From Myxococcales bacterium (GTDB lineage: Bacteria > Myxococcota_A > Polyangia > Nannocystales > Nannocystaceae), in the NCBI GenBank assembly GCA_020633335.1, contig JACKDU010000003.1, positions 434,001 to 498,000 of the forward strand: 64,000 nucleotides of DNA, read 5' to 3'. Under the pieces are notes generated by a model that saw only the letters and a list, made by a program, of their open reading frames with translations, ran no database searches and was not told the DNA's origin. Below, piece after piece: positions 17,430-29,721 of this stretch. Positions within the stretch are counted from its first letter, which is position 1; each line of letters begins with the position of its first letter. The position numbers and the translations under genes are program-made.

Positions 17430-18854
17430 TCAGGGCAGGGCGTTGAGGATCTCCCCAGCGATCGCCCCAAGCGCGTCCTCGAAGCCCGGATCACAGATCG
17501 AGAACGCCGGCCGCGACCCGTTGCCGTCGATCGCCTGCGCGACCTCGAGCTCGCGGACCGGCGGGACCGCCGAGCCGGTCTGGCCGCTGCACCCGGGATC
17601 GATCCCGAAGGAGTCGATGAACCCCGGATCGCTGACCTCGCTGTACATGATCGCCGCGCCGTCGCCGTAGCCGGCCGGGACCCCGTCGATCAGGAAGAAG
17701 CGGACCGCCCCGGCGCCGACCCCCAGGGCCGCCTTGTTGGCGGCGTACTCCTCGAGGATCCCGGTGTAGCGGCCAGTCGGGTGGAGGACCGCGGCGTCGT
17801 CGCTCGCCCCCGGGGTGCCGGCGTCGCTGTAGTTCTCGGCGTGGCACTCGCTGAAGACCGGGCCGCCCGTGCAGGCGACGCCGGCCCGCCAGCAGACGGC
17901 GGAGGTCGGGATCGGATCGCTCGGGTCGTTCCAGAAGACCTTGTTGTCGATGAAGATGCTCTTGTAGTTCTCGTTCGCCGAGCAGTCGGTCTCGTCGCTG
18001 ACGACGATCACCACCAGCATCGCCTCGTCGCGGACGAAGCCGTAGTTGTCCTCGCCCGGCTCCTCGCTCTTCTTGAGCGCCCTGTAGATCGCCTCGAGGG
18101 GGCTCTCGAAGCCGCAGCCGGCGACCCCCTGGGGGAGGACGCACTGAAGCGCCGCCGTGCTGCTCACCCCGTCCGGGAGGTTGCTCGCGCCCTCGCCCCA
18201 CTCGATCCAGGGGCGGGCCTTGGGGTTGGGATCGAGGGCGGTCGGGGTCGGCTTGAAGGCGAGCGCGGCGTCGTTCTTCTCGCAGTAGTCCGTGCAGGCG
18301 TAGGAGGCGTCGATCGGCGGATCGGCGCCGTTGAACGTGAAGTCGCCGAGGCCGATCCGATCGATGCACGAGGAGAGGACGAGATCGCCGTTGGGCGGGG
18401 TCGTCGCCGCCGACGGGCAGCGGGGGTTGCCGACGTCGGTGGTTGTGATGCCGATCCGGTAGGAGACGCCGGCCGACTCGAGGGGCTGCACGAGCGCGCC
18501 GATCATCGACGAGAGGATCGCCTGCTCCTCGCCCATCGATCCCGAGTCGTCGAGGACCACGAGGATGTCGACGCCCGCGGCGTCGAGCGGCCCGCCGGTC
18601 GTGCTGTCGCCCGTGTCGGTCCCGCCGGTCGATCCGGTGCCGCTGTCGCTGGCGGAGCCGCTCGCGCTCCCCTGCGTCGCGGAGGCGGAGGCGGAGGCGG
18701 AGGCGGAGGCGGAGGCGGACGCGGTCTGGGTCCCGGAGGTGACGTTCGTCGTCTGGTTCTCGGTGTCCTCGCCGCCGGTGCTGGGGCAGCCCGCGAGCGC
18801 GGCTGCGAGGAGGACGAGCAGAGGAGCGCGGGAGAGATCCACAGGGAAAGTCAT
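17430..18854 (-). CDS. VWA-type lipoprotein with Ala-Ser repeat linker
   Basis: A 474-aa lipoprotein (lipobox ALAGC, Cys23). A low-complexity linker, residues 30-90, contains an (Ala-Ser)n run, then Gly/Ser/Thr/Asp. A von Willebrand factor A-like domain begins at about 95: VDILVVLDDSGSMGEEQ carries the MIDAS motif DxSxS (D102, S104, S106), and later segments include GITTTDVGNPRC, VVSDETDCSANENY and FFLIDGVPAG. Many Cys residues suggest disulfides. It is probably a surface-anchored metal-dependent adhesion or binding protein. It is convergent with the PEGA gene and divergent from tex, with TACGAT 6 nt before the ATG. No partner gene is obvious. Confidence 0.88.
   Translation of the reverse strand: MTFPVDLSRAPLLVLLAAALAGCPSTGGEDTENQTTNVTSGTQTASASASASASASASATQGSASGSASDSGTGSTGGTDTGDSTTGGPLDAAGVDILVVLDDSGSMGEEQAILSSMIGALVQPLESAGVSYRIGITTTDVGNPRCPSAATTPPNGDLVLSSCIDRIGLGDFTFNGADPPIDASYACTDYCEKNDAALAFKPTPTALDPNPKARPWIEWGEGASNLPDGVSSTAALQCVLPQGVAGCGFESPLEAIYRALKKSEEPGEDNYGFVRDEAMLVVIVVSDETDCSANENYKSIFIDNKVFWNDPSDPIPTSAVCWRAGVACTGGPVFSECHAENYSDAGTPGASDDAAVLHPTGRYTGILEEYAANKAALGVGAGAVRFFLIDGVPAGYGDGAAIMYSEVSDPGFIDSFGIDPGCSGQTGSAVPPVRELEVAQAIDGNGSRPAFSICDPGFEDALGAIAGEILNALP
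18681..18716 (+). repeat. six tandem GGAGGC hexamers in the VWA lipoprotein gene
   Basis: A perfect (GGAGGC)6 on the plus strand codes for the Ala-Ser run of the minus-strand gene. A change in unit number preserves frame. Confidence 0.95.
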
Positions 18855-18860
18855 CCGCGG

Positions 18861-18866
18861 ATCGTA
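18861..18866 (-). promoter_or_regulatory. -10-like TACGAT before the VWA lipoprotein
   Basis: It ends 6 nt before the ATG at 18854, and no Shine-Dalgarno is present. Confidence 0.45.
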
Positions 18867-18955
18867 GAGGGCCTTCGGCGATCGCGCGAGCGCAGAGATC
18901 GCCCCGGCCCTTTGCCCTCGACACTCGGCCCTCGGCCCGGCATCCTCCCGCCCCC

Positions 18956-21364
<2,409 letters not shown>

Positions 21365-21469
21365 GCCGCTGACGTTGGGGCATTTTGCCTCGCTTCGGCG
21401 GATGCTGACGGCGTGTCGTCGCGTTTGTGACAAGACGCCGTCGCGTGTCGGAGCCGCGGAGATCCGTGG

Positions 21470-21475
21470 TAGCGT
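21470..21475 (+). promoter_or_regulatory. -10-like TAGCGT before the gene at 21487
   Basis: It lies 11 nt before the ATG, slightly further than most such hexamers in the window. Confidence 0.3.
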
Positions 21476-21486
21476 CGCTTCGAGTC

Positions 21487-22062
21487 ATGTCCCAGGGAGC
21501 AGTACGAGCGCACTTCGCCAGGGTCGCGATCCGCCGGCTGCGGGCGCTGCCCGACGGCAAGGGCTCGGAGATTCGCGAGCGGATGACCACCGACATCGCC
21601 GACCGCGTCCGGCGGGGCGGCGACGAGTGGGTGCCGGTCGAGGAGATGATCGAGCTCTGCGACGCGATCGCCGAGTCGCTCGGCGAGGCCGGGAGCCGCG
21701 AGTTCTGGACCGAGGTGATCCGCGACACCTACGACAACGGGCTCCTCCGTCCGCTCGCCGCCCAGGCCCGCGAGAGCCAGGGCAGCGACGCCGCCGCGCT
21801 CCAGCTCCTCCGCCTCGCGCCCCACGCCTGGGCGCTCGCCACCCGCGAGTGCGGCCTCATCGAGCTCGCCGACGACGGCGGCCGCCTCCGCCTGAGCAGC
21901 GGCACGCTCCTGCCCGCGCTGGTCCGCAGCCGGGGGATCCAGGCGCTCTTCATCGGGGCCTGCCAGTCGATGCTCGACCAGTTCCGGGTGCGGGCCGCGA
22001 TCGGCGTCACCGTCGACCCCGACGACCCCGAGCGGATCACGTACACGATCCAGCGGAGCTAG
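21487..22062 (+). CDS. hypothetical protein, myxobacterial type
   Basis: A 191-aa soluble protein that I cannot assign. It starts MSQGAVRAHFARVAIRRLRALP and shows alternating helices (IRERMTTDIADRVRRG, EEMIELCDAIAESLGEAG, FWTEVIRDTYDNGLLRPLAAQ) and ends in a short beta-like segment (RVRAAIGVTVDPDDPERITYTIQ). No signal, membrane helix or catalytic motif is visible. Size and helical pattern are reminiscent of the paralogous families of about 200 residues found in myxobacteria (such as DUF2378), but the similarity is too vague to name it. The ATG at 21487 is preferred over the GC-rich upstream extension. Confidence 0.6.
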   Translation: MSQGAVRAHFARVAIRRLRALPDGKGSEIRERMTTDIADRVRRGGDEWVPVEEMIELCDAIAESLGEAGSREFWTEVIRDTYDNGLLRPLAAQARESQGSDAAALQLLRLAPHAWALATRECGLIELADDGGRLRLSSGTLLPALVRSRGIQALFIGACQSMLDQFRVRAAIGVTVDPDDPERITYTIQRS

Positions 22063-22223
22063 CGAGGTGCTCCGCGGGGCGCTGCCCCGGCCCAGGAGGC
22101 GCTGGGTGCAGACCTCGTCGGCAGGAGCGCCTTGCGCGCTATTGCCCGCCAGAGGCCCCCGCGTATCGCAGTCGTGACGCCCGGGCCGGCTCCGTGATAG
22201 TGTCCGCGGCACCAGGAGACAGG

Positions 22224-23285
22224 ATGCTCAAGCGCTCTTCTATCGCCTCCATCGCCCTCGGACTCGCCTTCCTCGGCGGCGCGGTCCTCGACATCGGCTG
22301 CAAGAAGCCCGAAGAGACCAAGACCCCGGATGAGGAGCAGCTCGCCGCGAAGGAGCCCTCGGGATCCTCGGGGGCCAGCGAGGACAACGAGGAAGCCAAC
22401 GTCGGCTACTCCGCGAGCGAGGGCGAGGAGGGCGGCGCGGACACCCCCTCGGAGGACATGGACGCCGCCGCCGCCAAGGGGGACGACAAGCTCAAGCGCC
22501 CCGAGCCCAAGGAGGTCTGCAAGGGCAAGGGCAAGAAGCGCGAGTGCAAGATGGTCGATCCCGACCCCGGCACCTCGGCGCAGATCGGCGTGAACGCGCT
22601 GATCAAGGGCTACACCTGGGGCATGAGCCCGGACGCGGTGCTCGCCGAGCTCGGCAAGTCGGTCGAGGCCGAGTACGACAAGAAGCAGAAGGCCGCCAAG
22701 GACGCGACCACCCAGGACCGCAACCGCGAGTGGCGCAAGGAGCAGCTCGACGAGCTCCGCCGCGGCCACGTCAAGTTCACCTCGGGCTCGAAGCACAAGT
22801 GGGGCGTCAGCCTGATCCAGTTCGACTTCGCCGACGACTCGAACGAGGAGATGGTCTGGACCCGCTCGGGCCGCTACCTCCGCAAGTTCTTCTTCTTCAA
22901 GGACGGCGGCCTCTGGAAGATCGTCTACGCCTACCAGAAGGAGAAGTGGGGCGACAAGGAGTACGAGGCGGTCGTCGACGAGTCCTTCAAGAAGTGGTTC
23001 GGGATGATGCCCGAGGCCAAGGTCAAGCAGGACCCGAAGACCGCGGCGCCGCTCCTCCGCTACAACGAGTGGACCTCGAAGAACAACGAGAAGGTCCGCT
23101 CCTTCAACCTCAGCGCCGTCCACGGCGTCTACATGCTGAGCGTCGTCGACGGCAACATCGAGTCGTCGATCGGCGAGCGCCTGCCGAACATCAAGGAGGA
23201 CGAGGACTTCTCCTCGGACGTCGGTGATGTCCTCGGCGGCTCGGACGTCGAGTACGACGCCGACGGCAAGATCATCACCAAGTAG
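22224..23285 (+). CDS. hypothetical charged lipoprotein
   Basis: A 353-aa lipoprotein-like protein: N-terminal signal MLKRSSIASIALGLAFLGG and a Cys in DIGCKK that fits a degenerate lipobox. Residues 25-100 are acidic and low-complexity; from about 115 a folded domain begins (LIKGYTWGMSPDAVLAELGKSVEAEYDKK in parts), rich in Trp, Tyr, Phe and Lys. The Lys-rich codon use differs from the Arg-rich neighbours. AGGAG lies 5 nt before the ATG at 22224, so this is a normal leadered start. The gene is followed by a strong terminator. I recognise no family; the GYTWGMSPDAV region recalls small substrate-binding or surface lipoprotein domains common in Nannocystaceae. Confidence 0.75.
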   Translation: MLKRSSIASIALGLAFLGGAVLDIGCKKPEETKTPDEEQLAAKEPSGSSGASEDNEEANVGYSASEGEEGGADTPSEDMDAAAAKGDDKLKRPEPKEVCKGKGKKRECKMVDPDPGTSAQIGVNALIKGYTWGMSPDAVLAELGKSVEAEYDKKQKAAKDATTQDRNREWRKEQLDELRRGHVKFTSGSKHKWGVSLIQFDFADDSNEEMVWTRSGRYLRKFFFFKDGGLWKIVYAYQKEKWGDKEYEAVVDESFKKWFGMMPEAKVKQDPKTAAPLLRYNEWTSKNNEKVRSFNLSAVHGVYMLSVVDGNIESSIGERLPNIKEDEDFSSDVGDVLGGSDVEYDADGKIITK

Positions 23286-23308
23286 GCGCGTCGCCGATGC
23301 GCACACGG

Positions 23309-23339
23309 GGCGCCCCGCGGCGAGAGCCGGGGGCGCCTT
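23309..23339 (+). terminator. hairpin GGCGCCCC/GGGGCGCC with TT
   Basis: A perfect 8-bp stem with a 13-nt loop, 24 nt after the lipoprotein stop and ending about 30 nt before the -10-like element of the next gene. Confidence 0.65.
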
Positions 23340-23368
23340 CGTCGTTCTCGGGGGGTTGGGCGCCCTGC

Positions 23369-23374
23369 TAGAGT
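23369..23374 (+). promoter_or_regulatory. -10-like TAGAGT of the alpha-hydroxy-acid oxidase gene
   Basis: It ends 7 nt before the ATG at 23382. A leaderless start is implied because no Shine-Dalgarno fits in the gap after the terminator. Confidence 0.45.
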
Positions 23375-23381
23375 CGCTTCC

Positions 23382-24464
<1,083 letters not shown>

Positions 24465-24485
24465 GGGGCGCTCGTCGCTCGATTG

Positions 24486-24507
24486 AACCTGTCGAAGAGG
24501 ACAGGTT
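24486..24507. terminator. hairpin AACCTGTC/GACAGGTT between convergent genes
   Basis: A perfect 8-bp stem with loop GAAGAG in the 58-nt gap between the oxidase and the P450, followed by GTT. It can act in both directions. Confidence 0.7.
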
Positions 24508-24522
24508 GTTGAGCCTCGCGGA

Positions 24523-25707
24523 TCAGCCGCGGTCGCTGGCGAGGACCGCGTCGCGGAGCTCGTAGCTCATCAGGAGGCTCGACCAGCCGATCTCCGGGGG
24601 GCGCTCGAGGCGGATCCCTGGCACCCGGAGGAGGGCGTCGAGGAACATCCGGGTCTCGTGGAGGGCGACCTGGCGGCCCGGGCAGTGGTGGGCGCCGGTG
24701 CCGAAGCTGAGGTAGGTGCCGCTGGTCTTCATCCGCTTCGCGCGATCGGGGTCGAGCGCGTGGGGGCAGGGGCCGACCGCCTCCTCGTCGGTCATCGCCG
24801 CCCGGAGGTCGACCGCGAAGGTCGTCGACTTGCCGCCGCTCTTCGCCGGATCGCTGCGGCGGTAGAGGAGCGCGGCGATCGGCTCGAGGCGGAGGATCTC
24901 GAGGAGGATCGCGAACTGCCGCTCCTCGTCGCCCTCGAGGAAGTCGCGGCGGAGCTCGGGGCGCTCGAGGAGGTGCCAGGCGCACATGACGATGAACTCG
25001 CGGGTCGTCACCATCCCGGCGGCGGCGTAGGTCATGCACTCGATCAGGATCGTCTTGCGCGACGCCTTCTTGGCGAGGAGCTGGGAGAGGAGGTCGTCCT
25101 GCGGCGCCCTCCGCCGGGCTCGGAGCGCCGGCGTGATGTCGCGGGTGTAGAAGCCGACCATCGCCGCGGACTTGCGGAGGCCGGCGGAGATCCGGGCGAC
25201 GAGGTCGCGATCGTGGTACCAGGCGGCGGAGAGCATCGTCGCCAGCCGCCGGGCCATCTTCGGGATCTCGCTGTTGGTCAGGCCGACGATGTTGGCGGCG
25301 ACGGCGACGGTGAGCTCAAAGGCGATCACGTCGAGCTGCGCGCGCCCGTCGCGGCGGAGCTGGCCCAGGAGGCGCTGGGTCTCGCGCTCGATGATCTGGT
25401 GGTAGCGGCCGGTGATCGCCTTCGGCGTGAAGTAGGGGGCGATCGACGCGCGCCGCTGCCGGTGGTCGGGGCCGTCGAGGTAGAAGACCGGCACGTTGTC
25501 GGGCTCGCTGATGTCGATCCCCGGGGCCCCAGCGCCGCCCTGGAGGAGCTCCTTGTCGAGGAGGAGCTCGCGCCCGCGGGCGAAGGAGCGGATGAGCTCG
25601 GCGCCCGCCATCACCTGCACCCGTTGCGCGTGGATCGCCGCGCTCTTGCTCTCCGTCTCTCCCGGGGCGTACGGACACCCTCCGGTGGATTCACTCGACG
25701 TAGCCAT
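24523..25707 (-). CDS. cytochrome P450
   Basis: A 394-aa bacterial P450 from ATG 25707. The heme-binding loop is FGTGAHHCPGRQVAL (Cys ligand in HHCPG), the K-helix ExxR is EILR, and a K-prime/meander region precedes the loop. The I-helix reads TYAAAGMVTTREF: the normal [AG]Gx[DE]T[TS] acid is Val, so the usual acid-alcohol pair for oxygen activation is incomplete. It lacks a membrane anchor, as expected for bacterial enzymes, and no ferredoxin reductase gene is adjacent. A 19-bp imperfect palindrome upstream may be an operator. The substrate is unknown; steroid or fatty-acid oxidation is only a guess from other genes in the window. Confidence 0.94.
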   Translation of the reverse strand: MATSSESTGGCPYAPGETESKSAAIHAQRVQVMAGAELIRSFARGRELLLDKELLQGGAGAPGIDISEPDNVPVFYLDGPDHRQRRASIAPYFTPKAITGRYHQIIERETQRLLGQLRRDGRAQLDVIAFELTVAVAANIVGLTNSEIPKMARRLATMLSAAWYHDRDLVARISAGLRKSAAMVGFYTRDITPALRARRRAPQDDLLSQLLAKKASRKTILIECMTYAAAGMVTTREFIVMCAWHLLERPELRRDFLEGDEERQFAILLEILRLEPIAALLYRRSDPAKSGGKSTTFAVDLRAAMTDEEAVGPCPHALDPDRAKRMKTSGTYLSFGTGAHHCPGRQVALHETRMFLDALLRVPGIRLERPPEIGWSSLLMSYELRDAVLASDRG

Positions 25708-25730
25708 GGCCCTGCGCTCGCTTCGAATAA

Positions 25731-25749
25731 GTGAGACAGTGTGTATCAC
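25731..25749. promoter_or_regulatory. palindromic operator candidate upstream of the P450 gene
   Basis: GTGAGACAGTGTGTATCAC has half-sites GTGA(G/T)ACA with a 3-nt centre and lies 24 nt before the ATG at 25707, next to CTTATT, a possible -10 on the minus strand. This symmetry is typical of TetR-type or similar dimeric repressors. Confidence 0.5.
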
Positions 25750-25830
25750 ATCGGCGGCGGCGATCGCCGGCGATGCGTCCACGTCGGCGCGCGCGCGCGC
25801 CGAGATCGCGGCGCCCGCGCGCGATCTCGC

Positions 25831-28338
25831 CTACTCCTTGAAGTAGAGCACCGCCGAGGGCTGCCCCGCGACCGGCTCGCCGCCGGTCCGGGCGTCGGCG
25901 TTGCGGCTGGTGATCCCCGGCGGCCGGTGGATCGGCAGCTGCTCGTGCGGGACGCCGGCCGCGACCGGGGTCATGTACTCGGTCCAGAGCGGGGTCGCGG
26001 TGGTGTAGCTCGCGTCCTCGGCCCCCATCGAGCGCTCGTAGGTGTCGTCGCCCATCCACGCCGAGGTCACGTAGCGCGAGGTGAAGGCGACGAACCAGGT
26101 GTCGGTGGTGTTCTCCTTCTTGGAGGCGGTCCCCGACTTGCCGGCGACCGGCACCCCGACCCGCTGGGCGCGCGAGCCGATCCCGGCGGTGACGACCTCG
26201 CGGAGGAGGCGGGTGATCAGGAAGGCGGTGCGCGGGTCGATCACCTGGCGCGGCGGATCGAGGGCCACGCTCGCCATCCGATCGAGGCGGCCGGCGACGT
26301 CCATCACCGGATCGTCGGGCGCCCGGTTGTCGAGGACCAGCGCGCCGGTCTTGTCGGTGATCCGACGGACGTAGAGCGGGTCGACCCAGGTGCCGCCACG
26401 GGCGTAGATCCCGAAGGCCCGGCTGAGCTCGTCGGTGCGCACGCAGGAGGCCCCGAGGGAGAGCGCCCGGTCGGCGATCAGCTCGGTGGTGAAGCCGAGG
26501 CGGCGGGCCCAGGCGACGACGTTGTCGGCGCCGAGCGACTGGAAGAGGCGGATCGACGGGAGGTTGAGCGAGCGGATCAGGGCGGTCCGCAGGAGCACCT
26601 TGCCGTCGAGGGTCTGGCCGATGTTCTGCGGGTTCCAGGCCTCGCCGGGCTCGGGCTCGTAGGGCTTGTCCTCGAGCACCGAGGCCATCGTCCAGTGATC
26701 GCCGTCGAGCGCGAGCGCGTAGTAGATCGCCTTGAAGACCGAGCCCGGCTGGCGGCAGGCCTGGGTGGTCCGGTTGTACTGCGAGCGGTCGTAGTCGGAG
26801 CCGCCCTCCATCGCGGTGACGTAGCCGCGCTGGTGATCGAAGGTGTAGAGCGCGGCCTCGACCCGCGGCGGCTGCCCGAGCTCGACGATCACCGCGCCGC
26901 TCTGGGCGTCGGTCTCGAGCGGGGCGCTGCTCTCGGCCTCGGCGTCCTCGCTCGGCTCGGCGGTTGCTGTGGCCGCCGCAGCCGCGCCGGCGGCCGCCTT
27001 CTTCGAGCGGACCGGCCGCACCCAGATCACGTCGCCGACCTCGAGCGCCCGGTTCACGCGGTCGATCGTCTGGTCGTTGAGGCCGCTGTTGCGGTCGTAG
27101 CGGGCGGCCCACGCCATGTGCTTGAGCGGCAGGAGGGCCTCCTGGTCGCCGACGCGGACGCTCGCCTTCGCGCGATCGACCGCGCTCACCAGGCCCAGCC
27201 GCCAGCGCGTCGGATCGTCGCTGAAGGGGGAGGCGCCGTACTCCTCGCGGACGCGGCCGAGGAGCCCCTCCTGCTCGCCCTCGCCGGGGAGGTGAGCGAG
27301 GGGGCCGCGCCAGCCCTGGCGGCGATCGAGGCGGCGGACGTGGCGGCCGATCATCCGGTGGGCGAGCTCGCCCATCTCGATCTCCGCCGGCGTCTCGATC
27401 TGGAGGCCGCCGGAGAGCACCACCTCCTCGCCGAAGCGCTCGATCACCTGGCGGCGGACGTGCTCGGCGTAGTAGGGGGCGCGGAGGCGGAAGACGTCGC
27501 GGGCCTCGGCGAGGTGGATCGGCTCGGCCTGGGCCTCGTCGCGCTTGGCCTCGGAGATGTAGCCGGCGTCGACCATCGCCTGGAGGACGACGCCGCGCCG
27601 CTGGAGCGCGCGCTCCGGGCTGGCGACCGGCGAGTAGCGGGAGGGCGCGCGGGCGAGGCCGGCGATCAGGGCGCACTCGGCGAGGGTGAGCTCGTCGAGG
27701 CGCTTGCCGAAGTAGCGGCTGGCCGCGGCCGCGACCCCGTAGGCGCCGTGGCCGAGGAAGATCTTGTTGAGGTAGATCTCGAGGATCCGCGCCTTGCCGA
27801 GGCGCGACTCGAGGCGGAGCGAGAGGATCGCCTCCCGCAGCTTGCGCTCGAGGGTGCGGTCCTCGCTGAGGAAGCCCTTGGCGACCTGCTGGGTGATCGT
27901 CGAGCCGCCCTGGACGACGGTCCCCGAGCGGATGTTGGCGAGGGTCGCCCGCGCGAGGCCCCGCCAGTCGAGGCCGCCGTGCTCGTAGAAGCGGCGATCC
28001 TCGGCGGCCATGAAGGCGTGGATCAGGTCCTCGGGGATGTCGTCGATCCCGGCGTAGGAGCGGTGCTCGCGGGCGAGCTCGGCGAGGAGCGAGCCGTCGC
28101 CTGCGTAGATCCGGGTGACCCCGGGGGCCGAGGTCTCGTAGGCCTCGATCTGGGTGAGATCGGGGAGACCGGCGGCGTATGTCCGAAAGAGCTGGTGACC
28201 GGCGACGACCGCGAGGAAGCCGAGGATCAGCGCGCCAAACGCATAATACCGCAAGAGCCAGCCCAGGAGGCCGGCTCTTGCGGGATTGAGCACCCAGAGG
28301 CGGGGCTTACTCCCCGGGCTCGGGCTGCCCTGATCCAT
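25831..28338 (-). CDS. class A penicillin-binding protein (PBP1A type)
   Basis: An 835-aa bifunctional peptidoglycan synthase. A transmembrane anchor sits at about 30-52 (YYAFGALILGFLAVVAGHQLF). The glycosyltransferase 51 domain (about 75-250) has AAEDRRFYEHGGLDWRGL, GGSTITQQVAKG, and KILEIYLN-like and FGHGAYGV-like motifs. The transpeptidase domain has the nucleophile motif SxxK in RQPGSVFK, SxN in RSLNLPS and KSGT in GKSGTASKK. It polymerises and crosslinks the wall in the periplasm. An inserted OB-like region (about 310-480) is usual for PBP1A. Its start overlaps the end of the upstream gene by 32 nt in another frame, so the two genes are coupled or the true start is further in. Confidence 0.96.
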   Translation of the reverse strand: MDQGSPSPGSKPRLWVLNPARAGLLGWLLRYYAFGALILGFLAVVAGHQLFRTYAAGLPDLTQIEAYETSAPGVTRIYAGDGSLLAELAREHRSYAGIDDIPEDLIHAFMAAEDRRFYEHGGLDWRGLARATLANIRSGTVVQGGSTITQQVAKGFLSEDRTLERKLREAILSLRLESRLGKARILEIYLNKIFLGHGAYGVAAAASRYFGKRLDELTLAECALIAGLARAPSRYSPVASPERALQRRGVVLQAMVDAGYISEAKRDEAQAEPIHLAEARDVFRLRAPYYAEHVRRQVIERFGEEVVLSGGLQIETPAEIEMGELAHRMIGRHVRRLDRRQGWRGPLAHLPGEGEQEGLLGRVREEYGASPFSDDPTRWRLGLVSAVDRAKASVRVGDQEALLPLKHMAWAARYDRNSGLNDQTIDRVNRALEVGDVIWVRPVRSKKAAAGAAAAATATAEPSEDAEAESSAPLETDAQSGAVIVELGQPPRVEAALYTFDHQRGYVTAMEGGSDYDRSQYNRTTQACRQPGSVFKAIYYALALDGDHWTMASVLEDKPYEPEPGEAWNPQNIGQTLDGKVLLRTALIRSLNLPSIRLFQSLGADNVVAWARRLGFTTELIADRALSLGASCVRTDELSRAFGIYARGGTWVDPLYVRRITDKTGALVLDNRAPDDPVMDVAGRLDRMASVALDPPRQVIDPRTAFLITRLLREVVTAGIGSRAQRVGVPVAGKSGTASKKENTTDTWFVAFTSRYVTSAWMGDDTYERSMGAEDASYTTATPLWTEYMTPVAAGVPHEQLPIHRPPGITSRNADARTGGEPVAGQPSAVLYFKE

Positions 28339-29536
28339 CGACGTCGGGGTCGTCGGAGTAGTTCTTGAGGGCCTTGAGCGCCTTGCCTTCGGCGGCGTTC
28401 ATCGCCTCGAGGCGCTCCATCACCCGCTTGAGGAGCGAGGCGTAGACGGCCGACGCGTTGTTCTCGGGCTTGAGGCCGACGATGTAGCCGTACATCTGGC
28501 CCGAGGGATCGATCGGCATCACCTGGCCGTCGCCGCTGCCGATCGGCAGGACGGTCTCGTCGCCGCCGACGGTCTCGATGATCCCGAGGGCGGTCGCGCC
28601 GCTCTCCTTGCCGCCCTCGCACTCGGCCTCGCCGCAGATCGCCTTGGTGCGGGCGACGACGACGGCCTTGTCCTTGGTGAACTTGACCGCGAAGAGCCGG
28701 GGACCCGAGCCCTCCTTGAGCGCGTCCGCGTAGGCGGTGGCGAAGGTCGAGAGGTACGAGAGGTCGGTCTTGAGGCCGTTGGCCTCCTCGTAGAGCTCGA
28801 AGGTCTTCTGGATGCCGGCCTTGTGGACCGCCGCGAGCTGCCAGCCGAAGAGGTTGTCGATCTTCGGGTGCTTCTCGAAGTTGGCGTCGCTCAGCGCCTT
28901 GAGATCGGCGGCGCCACCCTTCGGGTCGGCGGCCATCTTCTTGGCGATGTCCTCCATCTTCAAGGAGATGGACTTGCGCATCTCGGCGACGTCCTGGACC
29001 TCCTTGAGCATCACGGCGCCCTTCTCCTTGCCGGTGGCGACGAGCTTGCCCTTGCTGGAGATGTTGTTGAGCATCCAGCCGAGGCCGATGCCGAAGACCA
29101 GCGCGCCGAGGGCCGCGATGATGACGATCCCCTTGTTGCCCTTGGTCGGGATGTCACCGCCGACGTCGGCGATCAGACCCTCGTTGGGATCAAATCCACC
29201 GCCGCCGCCGCCGAAGGCCTGACCCGCGGGACCGGGCTGCGCCGGCGCTGCGGGGGCGGGGGCGGGCGCGGGCCGACGGACCTCGCCGGGCGCCGGGATG
29301 TCGGCTGCGGGCTTCGGCGCCGCGACCTCACCCGGTGCGGGGATGTCCATGGGAGCGGCGGCAGGCGGGGGCGGAGCCGCCTTCTGCCCGGGCGCCGGGA
29401 TGTCAGCGGGCGGCGCGGCCTTGGGGGCCGCAGGCGCGGGCGCGGCCGGGGCCGCGGCCTCCTCACCGGCGTTCTTCTTGGCGAGGCGAGCCTTGAGGGC
29501 GCTCAGATCGGTTCCTGGTTTCTTCGGTGGAGTCAA
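28307..29536 (-). CDS. membrane-anchored protein with DIPAPG repeats
   Basis: A 409-aa protein starting at TTG. Residues 25-110 are Ala/Pro-rich and contain four copies of DIPAPG followed by E or Q (spaced 15-25 residues). A transmembrane helix follows (IVIIAALGALVFGIGLGWMLNNI, about 138-160) and then an extracytoplasmic domain, largely helical, with a possible disulfide (ICGEAECEGG). The DIPAPG motifs are predicted to lie on the cytoplasmic side. No known family. It is the first gene of a pair with PBP1A; overlap of the stop with the PBP start suggests a shared role at the wall, but that is inference. Confidence 0.75.
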   Translation of the reverse strand: MTPPKKPGTDLSALKARLAKKNAGEEAAAPAAPAPAAPKAAPPADIPAPGQKAAPPPPAAAPMDIPAPGEVAAPKPAADIPAPGEVRRPAPAPAPAAPAQPGPAGQAFGGGGGGFDPNEGLIADVGGDIPTKGNKGIVIIAALGALVFGIGLGWMLNNISSKGKLVATGKEKGAVMLKEVQDVAEMRKSISLKMEDIAKKMAADPKGGAADLKALSDANFEKHPKIDNLFGWQLAAVHKAGIQKTFELYEEANGLKTDLSYLSTFATAYADALKEGSGPRLFAVKFTKDKAVVVARTKAICGEAECEGGKESGATALGIIETVGGDETVLPIGSGDGQVMPIDPSGQMYGYIVGLKPENNASAVYASLLKRVMERLEAMNAAEGKALKALKNYSDDPDVDGSGQPEPGE

Positions 29537-29721
29537 GGCCGGATCCCCTGGTTTGATGGCGGGAAGGGGTGCGAAAGGAGATTAGCGGCAGGATAGAGAC
29601 AAGGCCGCAGGCCGTCAACGGTGCGGGGGAGGCGAGCGCCGGCCGGCGAAGGGGCGGCTCGAAAGCGTGCGAAGCGCCCGCCGGACCCTCCGTTGCCCCC
29701 CTGCTGCCTCTCAGGCGCCGG

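Noticed and set aside
18681..18716. GGAGGC hexamers as a regulatory repeat
   Set aside because: They code for the Ala-Ser linker of a lipoprotein, and similar linkers in other genes are made with different codons.
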